50,590 nucleotides of DNA from assembly GCA_013821605.1 (NCBI GenBank), contig JACDGP010000028.1, positions 1 to 50,590 on the forward strand, given 5' to 3'. Below, piece by piece: positions 17,672 to 27,395 of this stretch (position 1 is its first letter; each line of letters starts with the position of its first letter). Made by a program: the position numbers and the translations under genes. The notes under the pieces are model-generated. The model searched no databases, was not told the origin of the DNA, and saw only the letters and a program-made list of their open reading frames with translations. The stretch is from Herpetosiphonaceae bacterium. Its GTDB lineage: Bacteria; Chloroflexota; Chloroflexia; Chloroflexales; Kallotenuaceae.

Positions 17672-17680
17672 TGGTACAAT
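17672..17680 (+). promoter_or_regulatory. Extended -10 promoter candidate for mnmG
   Basis: TGG directly before TACAAT (17675-17680) gives an extended -10 element; no good -35 box lies at the right distance. The same TGGTACAAT string occurs before pdxS on the other strand. A small imperfect hairpin (GTGGT/ACCAC at about 17648-17661) sits between the PNP stop and this box. Confidence 0.4.
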
Positions 17681-17735
17681 ACCTTCCAGCAGCGCAGCCG
17701 CGTCGTTGCATATACGAACCTGGAGTGGATAAACA

Positions 17736-19718
17736 ATGCTCGAAGAGAATCCTACCATCTATGATGTGATCGTCGTTGGCGCTGGGCATGCCGGTTGCGA
17801 GGCAGCGCACGCTGCGGCACACATGGGCTGCCGCACCTTGCTGGTGACGATCGATCTGGACAAGGTTGCGCATATGTCTTGTAATCCGTCGATCGGTGGT
17901 CCCGCTAAGGGCCATATCGTTCGCGAGATCGACGCCTTGGGCGGCGTGATGGCACAGGTCACCGATGCAACGCTGATTCAGATCCGCATGCTCAACGACT
18001 CGAAGGGTCCGGCCGTTCAGGCGCTGCGTGCGCAGTCGGATAAGCGCTTATATGCTCAGGTTATGAAAGAGCTCCTGGAAGGGACACCGAACCTTGATCT
18101 CAAGCAGGCCATGATCGAACGCATCACGGTGCTTGATCAACAACGGCCGGATGGAGTGGCAGCTCGTTTCCAGCTTACAACTCATACTGGCTGGCATTTT
18201 TATGGCCAGACGCTTGTGCTAACGACCGGCACCTTTTTGCGTGGTCGTGCGATTACCGGTGATGCACAATGGTCGGCCGGACGTGCGGGTGAGAGCGCCT
18301 CGATTGCCTTGGGTGAGGACTTAACGACGCTCGGTTTCCCCCTGCATCGGCTGAAGACCGGTACGCCACCACGTATTAATGCTGCCTCGATTGACTTCAC
18401 GGAGACACAGCTCCAGCCGGGTAGCACGCGGCCGCTCTATTTTAGCTATAGCTATGATGAGGGGAGCCGCGTGCGCCCTGTGTCGTGGTTCGAGCAAGCG
18501 CCCAATCGCGCGTACCCCCATGCCCAACTGGATGGCTGGCGGCGCCAGTTGCCCTGCTATCTGGTCCATTCTACGCCTGCTACTCATCAAATCATCCGCG
18601 ACAACCTGCATCGCGCTCCGCTGTTTTCGGGCGTGATCGAGGGTGTTGGGCCGCGCTATTGTCCCTCGATCGAAGACAAAATCGTGCGCTTTGCTGATAA
18701 GTCGAGCCATGGCTTTTTTCTTGAGCCCGAAGGTTGGACGACGAGTGAGGTTTATGTTCAGGGCTGTAATACTTCGCTGCCCGAGGATGTACAGTGGGCG
18801 ATGTTACGCACCATTCCGGCCCTACGCAAGGCCGAAATCATGCGTGTGGGCTATGCCATCGAGTACGACGCGGTGGCCACGGGCGAGATTACGGCGACCT
18901 TGGAAACGAAGCGTGTGCCGGGACTCTTTCTAGCAGGCCAGATTAACGGCACGACTGGCTATGAAGAAGCTGCTGCGCAAGGTCTGATGGCCGGCATCAA
19001 TGCTGCTCGGCAGGTACGGCAGCACTCCCCGGTGATGCTGCGTCGTGACCAAGCCTATATCGGCGTGCTGATCGATGACCTCGTTTGCAAGGAGATTCAC
19101 GAGCCTTATCGTATGTTTACGTCGCGGGCCGAGCATCGTCTCCTGCTGCGCTCAGACAATGCCGACTTGCGCTTGTCGCCGCTGGCCTATGATCTGGGCC
19201 TCATCAATGCCGAGCGCCTTGCACATGTCGAGCGCAAGCAGCTGGCTACGGCTGCAACCCTGGCTCAGCTTGCGCGTCTGCGCCTAACGCCCTCGGATGA
19301 GACCAACCACCGCTTGCAAGCGCAAGGGATCGGCCCAATCATGCAGCCGATCCCGGCTGCCACGCTGCTGGCCCGTCCCGAGGTTGACTACTCGATGCTC
19401 CAGGCGGCGCTCGACTTGCCAGCCCTCGCGCCCGACATTGCCGAACAGGTCGAAATCGGTGTCACCTATAGCGGCTATATTGAAAAAGAGCAAAAGGCTG
19501 CTGACCGCGTCCGCAAAATGGAGACCCGTTCCATTCCGGCCAGCTTCGACATCAGCGCCATCCCTGGTCTGCGCACGGAAGCCCGCCAGGTGTTGCAACG
19601 TGTGAAACCTGCGACCCTTGGTCAAGCCGCACGTCTCGCCGGCATCAACCCCGCCGACATTGCCGTCCTGCTGGTGCACCTTGAACGCCACGCTGGGTGC
19701 GAACGTGTGGAAGGATAA
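17736..19718 (+). CDS. mnmG: tRNA uridine-5-carboxymethylaminomethyl modification enzyme MnmG
   Basis: 660 residues, slightly longer than the usual 620-630. With MnmE it modifies U34 of certain tRNAs. The FAD-binding motif [19 protein letters not shown] is at residue 10-28; [20 protein letters not shown] and [19 protein letters not shown] are family signatures, and [12 protein letters not shown] and CPSIEDKI are in place. The C-terminal helical region for tRNA binding ends in [21 protein letters not shown] lies ten bases before the ATG. Confidence 0.96.
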   Translation: MLEENPTIYDVIVVGAGHAGCEAAHAAAHMGCRTLLVTIDLDKVAHMSCNPSIGGPAKGHIVREIDALGGVMAQVTDATLIQIRMLNDSKGPAVQALRAQSDKRLYAQVMKELLEGTPNLDLKQAMIERITVLDQQRPDGVAARFQLTTHTGWHFYGQTLVLTTGTFLRGRAITGDAQWSAGRAGESASIALGEDLTTLGFPLHRLKTGTPPRINAASIDFTETQLQPGSTRPLYFSYSYDEGSRVRPVSWFEQAPNRAYPHAQLDGWRRQLPCYLVHSTPATHQIIRDNLHRAPLFSGVIEGVGPRYCPSIEDKIVRFADKSSHGFFLEPEGWTTSEVYVQGCNTSLPEDVQWAMLRTIPALRKAEIMRVGYAIEYDAVATGEITATLETKRVPGLFLAGQINGTTGYEEAAAQGLMAGINAARQVRQHSPVMLRRDQAYIGVLIDDLVCKEIHEPYRMFTSRAEHRLLLRSDNADLRLSPLAYDLGLINAERLAHVERKQLATAATLAQLARLRLTPSDETNHRLQAQGIGPIMQPIPAATLLARPEVDYSMLQAALDLPALAPDIAEQVEIGVTYSGYIEKEQKAADRVRKMETRSIPASFDISAIPGLRTEARQVLQRVKPATLGQAARLAGINPADIAVLLVHLERHAGCERVEG

Positions 19719-19739
19719 GGATCGGAACGGGCCGGTACC

Positions 19740-20759
19740 TTATTTCTGCTGCAGCCATGCCCACCCGCCTAGAAGCAGACCCAGGCTGACGATCAGCGCA
19801 AGGATGAGCGAGCGGTACCCTTGCATGCCCAGCACCAGCAATGTTGACCAGAGGCCTGCACCGATCGCCGTCCACCCAAGCACCTGATGGATTTTCGCGC
19901 GGCCCGCTAAATCCGCCACCCAGCTCCGTCGCCGATTGATCTCAAGCAGACCGGCGACACCGGCGATAAAGCAGAGTGGGCCAAGGACGTGCGGGAGCAG
20001 GCTACCGGTCTCCCCCGTCATCCCTACGAGGCCAACCAGCATCAGGATTGCAGCTATCAACACACCGAAGATAGTGAGAACCACAGTTGCGACGACGCTA
20101 GTGGCACCCGTAGCCCCCTCCTTTGATGGTGTAGCTGGCTGGCCTGATCGTGCATGACTGAAGATGCTACCGGTAACTAATGGAGGTATCGCCAAGAATA
20201 CTAAGCCAAAGAATACTGGCAGTGGACCGGCGCGATCCATCATGTGAGGATCGGCAATTGAACCAACCACGAGCAGCAAACCCCCGAGCGCTGTGAAAAC
20301 GAGCATGATCTTGCCGGTGATCCCGTTGCCCTGCTTGGTTGCCATCATACCGCCAAATCCCAGCGTAAAAAGCAATAAGCCGAGTAGGGTCGGCGCTTGC
20401 TGCCCACTCGCAAAGCCACCGCAGGTCAAAACCAGACCCAGGAGCCATAACAACGTAGTCACGCTCAGCCACAGCACGCGCCCCAAGCTATTGTGGACGG
20501 GCTGTTGCAACTGCGCAATCGTTGGTCCACTAGCCCGAGTGGCATTGAGCACCTGCTGTTCGCGCAGCATTTGCGTTCGGACGGAGCGTGCGCCCGCCAG
20601 ATAACCACTGCAACGCTCACAGCGTAGGAGATGCTCGGCGATCAGCACATGGCTTTCGTGAGTCACCTCGTCGTCGAGATATAGGGGCAGCAGATCCTGA
20701 ACCAAGGCACAGCCGGGTATTTCGGCACGGGGAATACGTTGGGTCGTGTAATCAGTCAT
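19740..20759 (-). CDS. Anti-sigma factor with zinc-finger domain and large membrane part
   Basis: 339 residues. The N-terminal domain has ALVQDLLPLYLDDEV and the H-x3-C-x2-C motif HLLRCERC near residue 44, the zinc anti-sigma signature. About eight hydrophobic helices follow, an unusually large membrane part. Its first eight bases overlap the end of the ECF sigma gene upstream, a classic sigma/anti-sigma pair; membrane holding of the sigma factor is inferred. The signal sensed is not visible. Confidence 0.88.
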   Translation of the reverse strand: MTDYTTQRIPRAEIPGCALVQDLLPLYLDDEVTHESHVLIAEHLLRCERCSGYLAGARSVRTQMLREQQVLNATRASGPTIAQLQQPVHNSLGRVLWLSVTTLLWLLGLVLTCGGFASGQQAPTLLGLLLFTLGFGGMMATKQGNGITGKIMLVFTALGGLLLVVGSIADPHMMDRAGPLPVFFGLVFLAIPPLVTGSIFSHARSGQPATPSKEGATGATSVVATVVLTIFGVLIAAILMLVGLVGMTGETGSLLPHVLGPLCFIAGVAGLLEINRRRSWVADLAGRAKIHQVLGWTAIGAGLWSTLLVLGMQGYRSLILALIVSLGLLLGGWAWLQQK

Positions 20760-21312
20760 CGTCGGTTCCTTCGATCATAGCGTAAACGTCGCGAAAGCGG
20801 AGGCGAGCACGATGGAGATTAACTTTGACAGCTGCCAAACTCATGTCTAACACGAGCGCGATTTCGGCGTACGACAGAGCTTGCAAGTCGCGTAGCAACA
20901 ACATCGTGCGCTGGCGTTCCGGCAGCATTGCAATGGCTTGGTGGACCCTAGCACGTTGCTCGTTGAGCAGCACTTGCGCTTCGGGATTACCGTCACGGCG
21001 CTCGTCGGGGAAAGCCAAAAACTGGCTGGTAGTGACCTGAACGTCGTGCTGCCGCTCTACCCATGAGAGATAGGTGTTGCGGGCGATACGAAATAGCCAG
21101 GTGCTCAACGAACTCTCACCACGAAACAGCAAAGCATGCGTAGCAGCCCGCACGAATACTTCCTGAGTCAACTCATCGGCAAGCGCCGGCTCACAACACA
21201 TCCCTAGCAAATAACGCATTATGCCGGGCTGGTAGGCGTTATAGAGCTGTTCCCAGCTATCAAGAGCGGCCACCTGCTCGGCTCGAACACCTGTTGCTAT
21301 ACCTCGCTCCAT
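20752..21312 (-). CDS. ECF-family RNA polymerase sigma factor
   Basis: 186 residues. Region 2 is seen as ADELTQEVFVRAATHALLFR and STWLFRIARNTYL; region 4 as LPERQRTMLLLRDLQALSYA with ALVLDMSLAAVKVNLHRARL. ATG 21312 is chosen because GGAG lies six bases upstream; a GTG at 21324 overlaps that site. The gene overlaps the anti-sigma gene downstream, giving coupled synthesis of activator and inhibitor. The terminator at 21401-21430 insulates it from the gene upstream. Confidence 0.92.
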   Translation of the reverse strand: MERGIATGVRAEQVAALDSWEQLYNAYQPGIMRYLLGMCCEPALADELTQEVFVRAATHALLFRGESSLSTWLFRIARNTYLSWVERQHDVQVTTSQFLAFPDERRDGNPEAQVLLNEQRARVHQAIAMLPERQRTMLLLRDLQALSYAEIALVLDMSLAAVKVNLHRARLRFRDVYAMIEGTDDD

Positions 21313-21400
21313 CGTTTGCTCCACGTCCGTTACTGTATAGACTGTTAACGCCAGTAAAAGTTACACGTGGAAGGTGGGCAATTAACTCGGTAAAACAAGG

Positions 21401-21430
21401 AGGCCCCGCCTTTGTACAAGGCGGGGCCTT
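21401..21430 (-). terminator. Intrinsic terminator after the zinc-ribbon gene
   Basis: Arms AGGCCCCGCCTT (21401-21412) and AAGGCGGGGCCT (21418-21429), a 12-bp GC-rich stem with a five-base loop. On the minus strand it is followed by CCTTGTTTTACC. It lies 18 bases after the zinc-ribbon gene. Confidence 0.85.
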
Positions 21431-21447
21431 AGTGCTTTGAAGGGCAA

Positions 21448-21942
21448 TCAGGCGTCGTTGAGCGCGAGTTCGCGGGTCTTATCAGTGGCGGGGAGGGGTA
21501 TACGTGGCACACCACCCGGAACCGTCGCGCAATACGGACAAACACCCCACGTTAGGTCGATCGTACGGTCGCAGTTGACGCACCGGCGGCGCAGTTCAAC
21601 CATGCAATAGGGGCATACGACGAAGTCGCCCTCAATGCCACGCTGGCAGTTCGGGCAAACATGCTCGTCTTCGATGTCGCGGCGCAGGTATTCTTCTTCC
21701 AGGGCACGTTCGTATTTGTCCGCCAGTGTTTGTTTCGGGCGCATCAAAAGGTAGAGAGGCAAGCCGAACGGTAGTTGGAGCACCAGCACTAATGTAACCG
21801 ATAGTACTTGGGCGATCACGTCCTGGGTGCGGGCACGAATATCGCGGTACGTCCAAATCGCGGCAGCGACTAGCAGTAACAGATAATACCCGCCCAGCAC
21901 AATCCCAATTGGTTTGAGAAGATCCGTAATCGTCGAGCTCAA
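21448..21942 (-). CDS. Membrane-anchored double zinc-ribbon protein
   Basis: 164 residues starting at TTG with AAGGAG upstream; no in-frame ATG is available. Two hydrophobic helices (about 12-30 and 44-66) precede two treble-type zinc ribbons: CPNCQRG...CPYC and CVNCDRT...CPYC. Such proteins are common and mostly uncharacterised. It stands alone between a 125-base gap and its own terminator. Confidence 0.8.
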   Translation of the reverse strand: MSSTITDLLKPIGIVLGGYYLLLLVAAAIWTYRDIRARTQDVIAQVLSVTLVLVLQLPFGLPLYLLMRPKQTLADKYERALEEEYLRRDIEDEHVCPNCQRGIEGDFVVCPYCMVELRRRCVNCDRTIDLTWGVCPYCATVPGGVPRIPLPATDKTRELALNDA

Positions 21943-22067
21943 CCGCCGTACTCCTTTAGGCTATAAGAACCGAACGCCGACGACTGAGGCGCAACATTCG
22001 TTCCTCACGTTCGCGATAATACCACGCCCCGTGGCGTCCCGCAACGATGCTGCTGGAGCAAGCGCAA

Positions 22068-22394
22068 CTAAAGCCGCATCTGTGAGCCGTCGAGGACGAA
22101 GACGGTTGCACCACCGACCTGGACTTCAATCGGTGTCACGGGATAAAACTCGCCCGATTCGGCAACCGGGGGCAACGGTGCCAGGAACTTGGTGCGGGTG
22201 TGGCAGTGTCGCCGTGTCACGTTAACAACTTCATCCACCTGGTGATCTTCCACGGCTAACAGCAGAGTGGTATTGCCCTCGCGTAGAAAGCCGCCTTGGC
22301 TACTAATGCGCGTCAAGCCAAAGCGCTGTTCGGTTAGCGCGCGCACGAGCGCCTGCTCATCCTGGCGTTGGATGACGAGAATGATCAGCTTCAT
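22068..22394 (-). CDS. darA: Cyclic-di-AMP receptor, PII-like (DarA/YaaQ type)
   Basis: 108 residues. [20 protein letters not shown] and RISSQGGFLREGNTTLLLAV match the DarA fold, with the nucleotide-binding loop GGFL and the T-loop region after it; the C-terminus GGATVFVLDG closes the sheet. The gene overlaps tmk by four bases, an order known in Firmicutes (yaaQ beside tmk). It implies c-di-AMP signalling in this organism; the cyclase is not in the window. Confidence 0.85.
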   Translation of the reverse strand: MKLIILVIQRQDEQALVRALTEQRFGLTRISSQGGFLREGNTTLLLAVEDHQVDEVVNVTRRHCHTRTKFLAPLPPVAESGEFYPVTPIEVQVGGATVFVLDGSQMRL

Positions 22395-23086
22395 GAGCGA
22401 CTTAGGGGGGTGATAGCCAGCACGCGGCGCTGGATCTGTTGCCAGATCGAGGTTGCGATGGCATCCATGGACTCACGACCGTCAAGCACCAACCAACGAC
22501 CGGGCTCGGCAGCGGCCAGAGCTTGGTAGCCGCCCCGCACACGCTCATGAAATACCGCTTCCCGTGCATCCAAACGATTCCACTCCGGCGAGCCACTGGT
22601 GGGGGTACGCGGGCCGAGCGGGGAAACGGCTGTACGTTCGGCTACGGCTCGCTTGCGGCTCAGACCGATCTCCACCGGAATATCGATCAAAATGGTGATG
22701 TCAGGCATTAATCCCCCGGTTGCGATTTGTGTGACGGCGCGTAGCTCATCCAAATCCCGGCCTAAGCCAAAGCCCTGGTAGGCGTATGTAGCGTCGGCAA
22801 AACGATCACAGATGACGATACCTCCCAATTTGAGATAAGGACGAATGCGCTCAGCTACCAGCTGGGCCCGTGCAGCCGAGAAGAGTAAGACTTCGGTGGT
22901 GCTATCCATTTCGCCATTGCCAAGATCGAGGACGATGCGGCGAATATTTTCACTGATGGGTGTGCCACCCGGCTCACGCGTCAGAATCACAGGATAGCCA
23001 GCCCCGGCAATCCGCTCGTAGAGCCGGCGTGCCTGGGTTGACTTCCCACTCCCTTCGGGTCCCTCGAATGTAATAAACAAACTCAT
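22391..23086 (-). CDS. tmk: Thymidylate kinase
   Basis: 231 residues. It phosphorylates dTMP to dTDP. The P-loop [12 protein letters not shown] is at residues 7-18, [11 protein letters not shown] is the DR-type motif region, and [13 protein letters not shown] follows. An insert of about 25 residues rich in Pro and Ser (around [17 protein letters not shown]) enlarges the LID side, making it longer than the usual 205-215. It overlaps both neighbours by four bases. Confidence 0.94.
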   Translation of the reverse strand: MSLFITFEGPEGSGKSTQARRLYERIAGAGYPVILTREPGGTPISENIRRIVLDLGNGEMDSTTEVLLFSAARAQLVAERIRPYLKLGGIVICDRFADATYAYQGFGLGRDLDELRAVTQIATGGLMPDITILIDIPVEIGLSRKRAVAERTAVSPLGPRTPTSGSPEWNRLDAREAVFHERVRGGYQALAAAEPGRWLVLDGRESMDAIATSIWQQIQRRVLAITPLSRS

Positions 23087-24774
23087 CGATAGATTTTCAC
23101 ACGCCGGTTGGGCTCTTTGCCTCGACTTTCTGAGGTGAGATTGTAGCGCTCTGCGAGCTGATGTTGCAAGCGCCGAATATAGGAGCTTTGTGGTTGTAAC
23201 TCGATGGCATCGGCAGCACCATTCACCACGCGCTCGATGGCTTGCTCGGTTTCCAATAATGCCAGCGTCGTTGGATCGTTAATATCTTCGGTACCAGGCG
23301 TTAGATTGAATACATTGCCGAGCATCTGCTCCATCTGCATCTGGGTATTTGAGCGCAGCACGTAGACGGGCACACCATCTTCTTCGGCCCGTTGTAAGCG
23401 CGCAGAGTTGGTACGATAATTATTCTTGAGCGTCATGACCATGTTGGCATCTTCGATATCGCGCACCAAGGTGGCCGGTATATGCAGCCGCTCGATCGCT
23501 TTTTCTAGCCGATTGCGACTCACTCCAAATGGAAAGATTTTGCCCTGCTTTTGTGTTGTGGCGACCGCAAACTGTTCAGGTCGCTCAACGACCGTCTGCG
23601 CTTTGTCGGCCAGCCGCACGCCACCGGACGGTCGTTCCTCACGATTACCGGGACGCCCGTCGCGACCATTACGACCATCCCGAGTGTCGCGTCCATTACG
23701 GTCTCGGCTCATGGCCGGCGCACGTCGGTTCCGCAGCAGCATTTCTGCGGAAGATCGCAGCATGCCGGTGCCTTGCTCGGCCTGCACGCTACCATCGGTA
23801 TCTTTCCAACGATGCTCGGATTGCGGCTCGTCGCCTCGGAGCAGCGCATCAACGGCGGCGGCAACATCCCGATACACGGTCATGTCGTCGATATTATTGA
23901 TTTCGACGAGTACATCAAAGGTCGGTGGTGCCTTGCGCTCCAGCACAGTTTTTTGGGTTCCGCGGCGACGTGCCTCTTCGTCACCTAGCGTCACGGCCTG
24001 AATGCCGCCAATCAAGTCCGACAAGGTGGGATTGATCAGCAAATTTTCGAGCGAGTTCCCATGCGCGGTCCCGACCAACTGTACACCCCGCTCGGCAATG
24101 GTGCGGGCGGCCATAGCTTCGAGCTCGGTGCCAATCTCATCGATCACGATGACCTGCGGCATATGATTTTCGACCGCCTCGATCATCACCCCATGCTGCT
24201 CTGTTGGACGAACAACTTGCATGCGCCGTGCCCGCCCAATGGCAGGATGGGGAATATCGCCGTCGCCAGCAATCTCATTTGACGTATCAACGATCACTAC
24301 GCGCTTACGCAGATTGTCGGCTACGACGCGGGCAATTTCACGCAGCAACGTTGTTTTACCGACACCGGGCTTGCCCAAGAGCAGCAAGCTTTGACCTTCT
24401 TCTACCAGGTCGTTAATGATTTCAATCGTTCCAAAGACTGCCCGTCCAACACGGCAGGTGACACCGATCACCAGACCGGCCCGATTGCGCATGGCCGAGA
24501 TACGATGCAGGGTGCGCTGAATGCCCGCACGGTTGTCCTCGCCAAATTCACCGATCCGCGACACAACATAGTCGAGGTCTTCACGGGTGATCTCCATTGA
24601 CGACAGCAAGGTTTCTTCGAATCGAAAGCGAGCCTCCGGCAGGCGGCCTAAATCCATGACAATCTCGACAAGGTCATCACGCCGCGCATCGGTTTCAAGG
24701 GGTTGGCGAATATGGGGCGGTAGTGCGTCCAGCAACAGTTCAATATTGCTGGTGACAACCTGTTCAGTAGTCAA
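23083..24774 (-). CDS. SpoIIIAA/Ycf45-type AAA ATPase with C-terminal R3H domain
   Basis: 563 residues, TTG start overlapping the upstream stop (TTGA). The ATPase core has [20 protein letters not shown] near residue 135, [18 protein letters not shown] and [13 protein letters not shown] (Walker B). A low-complexity Arg/Asn/Gly stretch lies near residue 355-380. The C-terminus reads [17 protein letters not shown] then RRVKIYR, an R3H (R-x3-H) single-stranded nucleic-acid-binding domain. The family is widespread in cyanobacteria and Chloroflexota with no settled role. Confidence 0.85.
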   Translation of the reverse strand: MTTEQVVTSNIELLLDALPPHIRQPLETDARRDDLVEIVMDLGRLPEARFRFEETLLSSMEITREDLDYVVSRIGEFGEDNRAGIQRTLHRISAMRNRAGLVIGVTCRVGRAVFGTIEIINDLVEEGQSLLLLGKPGVGKTTLLREIARVVADNLRKRVVIVDTSNEIAGDGDIPHPAIGRARRMQVVRPTEQHGVMIEAVENHMPQVIVIDEIGTELEAMAARTIAERGVQLVGTAHGNSLENLLINPTLSDLIGGIQAVTLGDEEARRRGTQKTVLERKAPPTFDVLVEINNIDDMTVYRDVAAAVDALLRGDEPQSEHRWKDTDGSVQAEQGTGMLRSSAEMLLRNRRAPAMSRDRNGRDTRDGRNGRDGRPGNREERPSGGVRLADKAQTVVERPEQFAVATTQKQGKIFPFGVSRNRLEKAIERLHIPATLVRDIEDANMVMTLKNNYRTNSARLQRAEEDGVPVYVLRSNTQMQMEQMLGNVFNLTPGTEDINDPTTLALLETEQAIERVVNGAADAIELQPQSSYIRRLQHQLAERYNLTSESRGKEPNRRVKIYR

Positions 24775-25769
24775 CGTAGTGTTATCCTTCCAGTAGAGGG
24801 CAGATTGGGCAGTGGGCCGGTCAGTTCTAATGGCTCCGTTCGGCGGAAGCTGGGCAGCAAAGAGGGCTGTTTAACGCGCAGTGCCAGATGCTTAACAAAC
24901 AACGTTTGTTCACCCCGCAGGCTAAAGCCGGTATCTTCCAGCGCCGCTTCGAGTTCGCTCTGATAGGAATGGACCAGGACAAAGACCGGACGTGACTCGG
25001 GCAGTTGCGAAAGCACATAGCGCAGTAGGGCGGATGCCTCGTCCCGCAGATGCGGCGCAATCAACAGCCGTACAACATGGGCCCGCACACCAGTCTGCAC
25101 CTGGATGCAAACCGTGAGGGTTTGATCATCGCCCAGAACCCAGCCCCGTTCGCGGTAATGAAGTTGGCGGCGATCCAACTGCCAGGAAGCAGGTCGCCGG
25201 AGTTCGGCCTGCTGGACATGGCGCGGGGTCAACGAGCTATAAAGTTGATGAACAGCATGTGCGTCACGGCTCTGCTGGCGGCGTAAGGCACGTAGGGTTG
25301 TCCCTGTCTCAACAGCAGGTTCAGCCAGCATCCATAGACGCTGCTGGCCATAGGCCTGGAAAGCTAGCTGGTGCAGAATCTCGGCTACGTCTTCGAAACG
25401 CGTGCCAACGGCGGCAAAGACCCGCTCAATGCGACCTTCCCCGGCCCGCCGCAACACGTCTTCAATCAGTCGAAACCAAATATCACCTTCGCCGATCATT
25501 TGCTGCCGCTGCTTCTTATACGCGGTGAGGTACAGCAGGTCAGCCTCGGGTGTGTGCGGGCGACGACGAGCCTGGACGATGCCACGCAGTCCACCATCAC
25601 GCAATACCAGAGTCATAAAATGCTGGCCCAGCGGACCCATAAGGCTACGCAAGAAATGCGTATACACCCGATAGCTGGTGGCCAGCATGAAAGGGGTATA
25701 AAGAAAGACGCGGCGTTGCGGCTTCCGTCGCAAAGCCCAGATATCGGCGGCCATGGCCGGTCGAACCAA
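24771..25769 (-). CDS. Hypothetical protein, possibly acetyltransferase-like
   Basis: 332 residues, Arg-rich. TTG 25769 has GGAGAG upstream; ATG 25754 is an alternative. The second half ([20 protein letters not shown], then [20 protein letters not shown] and [18 protein letters not shown]) has the strand-helix layout of a GNAT C-terminal half, but no acetyl-CoA loop is clear. The gene overlaps the AAA/R3H gene and follows pdxT by 11 bases. Function unknown. Confidence 0.65.
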   Translation of the reverse strand: MVRPAMAADIWALRRKPQRRVFLYTPFMLATSYRVYTHFLRSLMGPLGQHFMTLVLRDGGLRGIVQARRRPHTPEADLLYLTAYKKQRQQMIGEGDIWFRLIEDVLRRAGEGRIERVFAAVGTRFEDVAEILHQLAFQAYGQQRLWMLAEPAVETGTTLRALRRQQSRDAHAVHQLYSSLTPRHVQQAELRRPASWQLDRRQLHYRERGWVLGDDQTLTVCIQVQTGVRAHVVRLLIAPHLRDEASALLRYVLSQLPESRPVFVLVHSYQSELEAALEDTGFSLRGEQTLFVKHLALRVKQPSLLPSFRRTEPLELTGPLPNLPSTGRITLR

Positions 25770-25780
25770 GCCAATCTCTC

Positions 25781-26353
25781 CTACATGTCGAGAAAATACC
25801 GGTGCAAACGGTCATCCCCAGACAGCTCAGGATGAAAGGCCGTCGCCAGCAATCGGCCCTGCCGTGCCGCGACGATCCTGCCATCGGTTAACGTGCCGAG
25901 TACGCGCGTATCGCCCCGCACCTTTTCGATCAACGGTGCCCGAATAAACACCGCCGGAAAAGGCTCCACGCCGACCTCCGCCACGGGCACGTCTGCCTCA
26001 AAGCTATCGAGTTGCCGGCCAAAGGCATTACGCCGCGCCGTAATATCCATGAGTGCAAGAGCCGGCTGGCCCGCCGGTCGCCCTTCTGTGATTTCCTTGG
26101 CCAGCAAAATCATGCCTGCACACGTGCCCCAGATCGGCATCTCCTGGCGCGCTCGCTCCCGAATCGGCTCAAGCAGGTTATAGGCTACCATCAGTTTCCC
26201 AATAGTTGTCGACTCGCCACCTGGAATAATTAGACGATCAATCCCTGACAATTGTTGCGGCAAGCGCACCTGCACAACATCCTGACCGAGCCGCCGCAAC
26301 AACTGCTCATGTTCAATAAACGCGCCTTGCAGCGCTAATACGCCTACTGTCAT
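25781..26353 (-). CDS. pdxT: Pyridoxal 5'-phosphate synthase glutaminase subunit
   Basis: 190 residues. It supplies ammonia from glutamine to PdxS for vitamin B6 synthesis. Class I glutaminase motifs: IPGGESTTIGKL, GTCAGMILLAKE (nucleophile Cys) and AFHPELSGD (catalytic His and Glu). The N-terminal VLALQGAFIEHEQLL is the family start. It follows pdxS after 14 bases. Confidence 0.95.
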   Translation of the reverse strand: MTVGVLALQGAFIEHEQLLRRLGQDVVQVRLPQQLSGIDRLIIPGGESTTIGKLMVAYNLLEPIRERARQEMPIWGTCAGMILLAKEITEGRPAGQPALALMDITARRNAFGRQLDSFEADVPVAEVGVEPFPAVFIRAPLIEKVRGDTRVLGTLTDGRIVAARQGRLLATAFHPELSGDDRLHRYFLDM

Positions 26354-26367
26354 TCCTCGGTCCTAGC

Positions 26368-27249
26368 TTACCAGCCCCGCGACGCTAGTAGCTCGCCTTC
26401 GGGAATGTCACTGATATTGATCCCGACCATCGCCTCACCCAGACCCTGACTAACCTCAGCAATGATCTTGGGGTCTTGATAGTGCGTTGTCGCCTCAACG
26501 ATGGCCTTGGCCCGCTGTGCAGGATTACCAGATTTAAAGATGCCGGAGCCAACAAATACACCTTCGACACCCAACTGCATCATTAAAGCGGCATCGGCGG
26601 GTGTAGCAATACCGCCGGCGGCAAAGTTGACGACCGGAAGTTTGCCCAGCTCACGCACTTGCAGAACGAGCTCATACGGGGCTTGCAACTGCTTGGCGAC
26701 CACGAACAGCTCGTCCTCATCCAGCGATTGAATACGGCGAATATCGGCATGGAGTTGGCGGGCATGGCGCACGGCCTCAACAACGTTCCCGGTACCCGCT
26801 TCACCTTTGGTGCGAATCATGGCTGCGCCTTCGCTGATCCGGCGTAGGGCTTCGCCGAGATTCCGGCAGCCACACACAAAGGGCACCTTAAATTTATGCT
26901 TGTTGATATGATTATCTTCGTCAGCTGGCGTCAGCACTTCGGACTCATCGATGTAATCGACGCCCAGCGCCTCAAGCACCTGGGCCTCCACAAAGTGACC
27001 AATGCGGGCTTTCGCCATGACCGGAATGGTAACGGCCTCAATAATGCCGAGGATCATCTCAGGGTCGCTCATGCGCGCTACGCCACCATGCTTACGAATA
27101 TCGGCGGGCACGCGCTCCAGCGCCATAACAGCCACGGCTCCGGCCTCTTCGGCAATCCGGGCTTGCTCAGGCGTCACGACATCCATAATCACGCCGCCCT
27201 TGAGCATTTGCGCTAGGCCTGCTTTTGTTTTCCAGGTTGAGGTTTCCAT
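26368..27249 (-). CDS. pdxS: Pyridoxal 5'-phosphate synthase subunit
   Basis: 293 residues. It joins ribose 5-phosphate (or ribulose 5-phosphate), glyceraldehyde 3-phosphate and ammonia into PLP. Motifs: [20 protein letters not shown] with the substrate Lys/Asp region, [61 protein letters not shown] and [20 protein letters not shown]. First gene of a minus-strand run pdxS-pdxT-GNAT-like-AAA/R3H-tmk-darA. Confidence 0.97.
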   Translation of the reverse strand: METSTWKTKAGLAQMLKGGVIMDVVTPEQARIAEEAGAVAVMALERVPADIRKHGGVARMSDPEMILGIIEAVTIPVMAKARIGHFVEAQVLEALGVDYIDESEVLTPADEDNHINKHKFKVPFVCGCRNLGEALRRISEGAAMIRTKGEAGTGNVVEAVRHARQLHADIRRIQSLDEDELFVVAKQLQAPYELVLQVRELGKLPVVNFAAGGIATPADAALMMQLGVEGVFVGSGIFKSGNPAQRAKAIVEATTHYQDPKIIAEVSQGLGEAMVGINISDIPEGELLASRGW

Positions 27250-27287
27250 AATAGCACCCTATACCAACAGATTGCAGATGTATAGGC

Positions 27288-27296
27288 ATTGTACCA
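27288..27296 (-). promoter_or_regulatory. Extended -10 promoter candidate for pdxS
   Basis: Read on the minus strand, TGGTACAAT (27296 to 27288) lies 38 bases before the pdxS ATG. It is identical to the nine-base element before mnmG. No good -35 box was found. Confidence 0.4.
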
Positions 27297-27395
27297 CATG
27301 CCATTTAGGGTATCGGACGGCATCCAGTCATGGTGTACACTAGTGCCAATGACCACTACAATCACTAACGTTGAGGCCGCAAAGGTACGAGTAGC

